Part shown: positions 6,545 through 6,758 of the stretch, one piece after another
Layout: the number at the start of each line of letters is the position of its first letter
Numbering within the stretch: position 1 is the stretch's first letter
NCBI GenBank assembly: GCA_021414045.1
Contig: JAIOPF010000292.1
Coordinates: 1 to 6,758 of the forward strand
DNA from: Deltaproteobacteria bacterium
GTDB lineage: Bacteria; UBA10199; DSSB01
DNA length: 6,758 nt
Direction of reading: 5' to 3'
Translations under genes and position numbers: made by a program
The notes under the pieces: model-generated
Seen by the model: only the letters and a program-made list of their open reading frames with translations
What the model was told of the DNA's origin: nothing
Database searches by the model: none

Positions 6545-6758
6545 GTGGAAATTTTATTTCAGGTCTACGTGGTCTTGTTCGGCCTTTGCTTGGGGTCTTT
6601 TTTGGGAATGGCCTCGGAGCGGCTTCCCGCCGGCGAGTCCTTGGTGAAACCCAGATCGCATTGCCGCCATTGCGACCGCGCTTTGGCTTGGTACGAGAAC
6701 GTTCCGGGCTTCAGTTATCTGTTTCTTCGCGGGCGATGCCGGAGTTGCGGCGTGAAAA
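6545..6758 (+). CDS. prepilin peptidase, N-terminal part (runs off the window)
   Basis: The visible 71 codons match the start of bifunctional A24-family prepilin peptidases (PilD/GspO type), inner-membrane enzymes that cut the leader peptide of type IV pilins or type II pseudopilins and N-methylate the new end. The first hydrophobic segment (about 3-22, with CLGSFLGMASERLPAGES at 15-32) is followed by the cytoplasmic zinc-binding loop: PRSHCRHC (36-43), WYENVPGFSYL (49-59) and RGRCRSCG (62-69). Cys40, Cys43, Cys65 and Cys68 form the usual four-cysteine site. The catalytic aspartates lie beyond the window. GTG at 6545 is the only good start, because an in-frame stop lies at 6533-6535. No clear Shine-Dalgarno sequence precedes it. 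The four-cysteine loop identifies the PilD/GspO group rather than short TadV-type enzymes; which secretion or pilus system it serves is unknown. Confidence 0.92.
   Translation, partial: MEILFQVYVVLFGLCLGSFLGMASERLPAGESLVKPRSHCRHCDRALAWYENVPGFSYLFLRGRCRSCGVK

Noticed and set aside
6429..6647. Plus-strand open frame across the intergenic region into the prepilin peptidase
   Set aside because: The neighbouring frame from 6545 encodes an unmistakable prepilin peptidase N-terminus, so this frame is a shadow and has no ribosome site.
1..6758. CRISPR array, tRNA or rRNA genes, insertion sequences, phage or defence genes
   Set aside because: I saw no repeat-spacer pattern, no cloverleaf or rRNA-like sequence, no transposase or integrase motifs and no terminal repeats.

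Overview
The window looks like a stretch of chromosome from a free-living, moderately GC-rich Gram-negative bacterium, with no sign of phage, plasmid or insertion sequence. The prepilin peptidase shows that the organism makes type IV pili, a type II secretion system or a related machine. GatCAB shows that it makes Gln-tRNA(Gln) and/or Asn-tRNA(Asn) by the indirect transamidation route. A deltaproteobacterium-like or neighbouring phylum would fit, but that is a guess from gene content and not a phylogenetic result.

Layout. At the left edge (1-15) there is what may be the 3' half of a terminator for a gene outside the window. It is followed by a possible promoter and a plus-strand gene (64-975) for an uncharacterised ferritin-like diiron protein. 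A tight minus-strand run of six genes fills most of the rest. In transcription order these are a small zinc-ribbon protein of the zf-TFIIB type (6435-6124), gatC (6115-5834), gatA (5833-4373), gatB (4376-2940), mtnA (2933-1893) and ilvE (1883-966). Junctions are between a 4-base overlap and 9 bases of spacer, so the six genes are almost certainly one operon with coupled translation. The operon converges on the diiron gene, and the two reading frames overlap by 10 bases at their stops. At the right edge, across a 109-base divergent intergenic region, the N-terminal 71 codons of a plus-strand prepilin peptidase begin with GTG.

How the genes work together. GatC, GatA and GatB form one heterotrimeric amidotransferase. 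MtnA isomerises 5-methylthioribose-1-phosphate in methionine salvage or a related MTA-disposal pathway. IlvE transaminates branched-chain 2-keto acids, and enzymes of its kind can also close methionine salvage by transaminating 2-keto-4-methylthiobutyrate. The operon therefore joins tRNA amidation with amino-acid and sulfur recycling. The zinc-ribbon protein has no assigned role.

Most of the window is conserved housekeeping sequence and I see no hidden new system. The least explained parts are the diiron protein, the zinc-ribbon leader gene of the gat operon, and the regulatory sequence in 6436-6544. There is no gene-free stretch longer than 300 bases.
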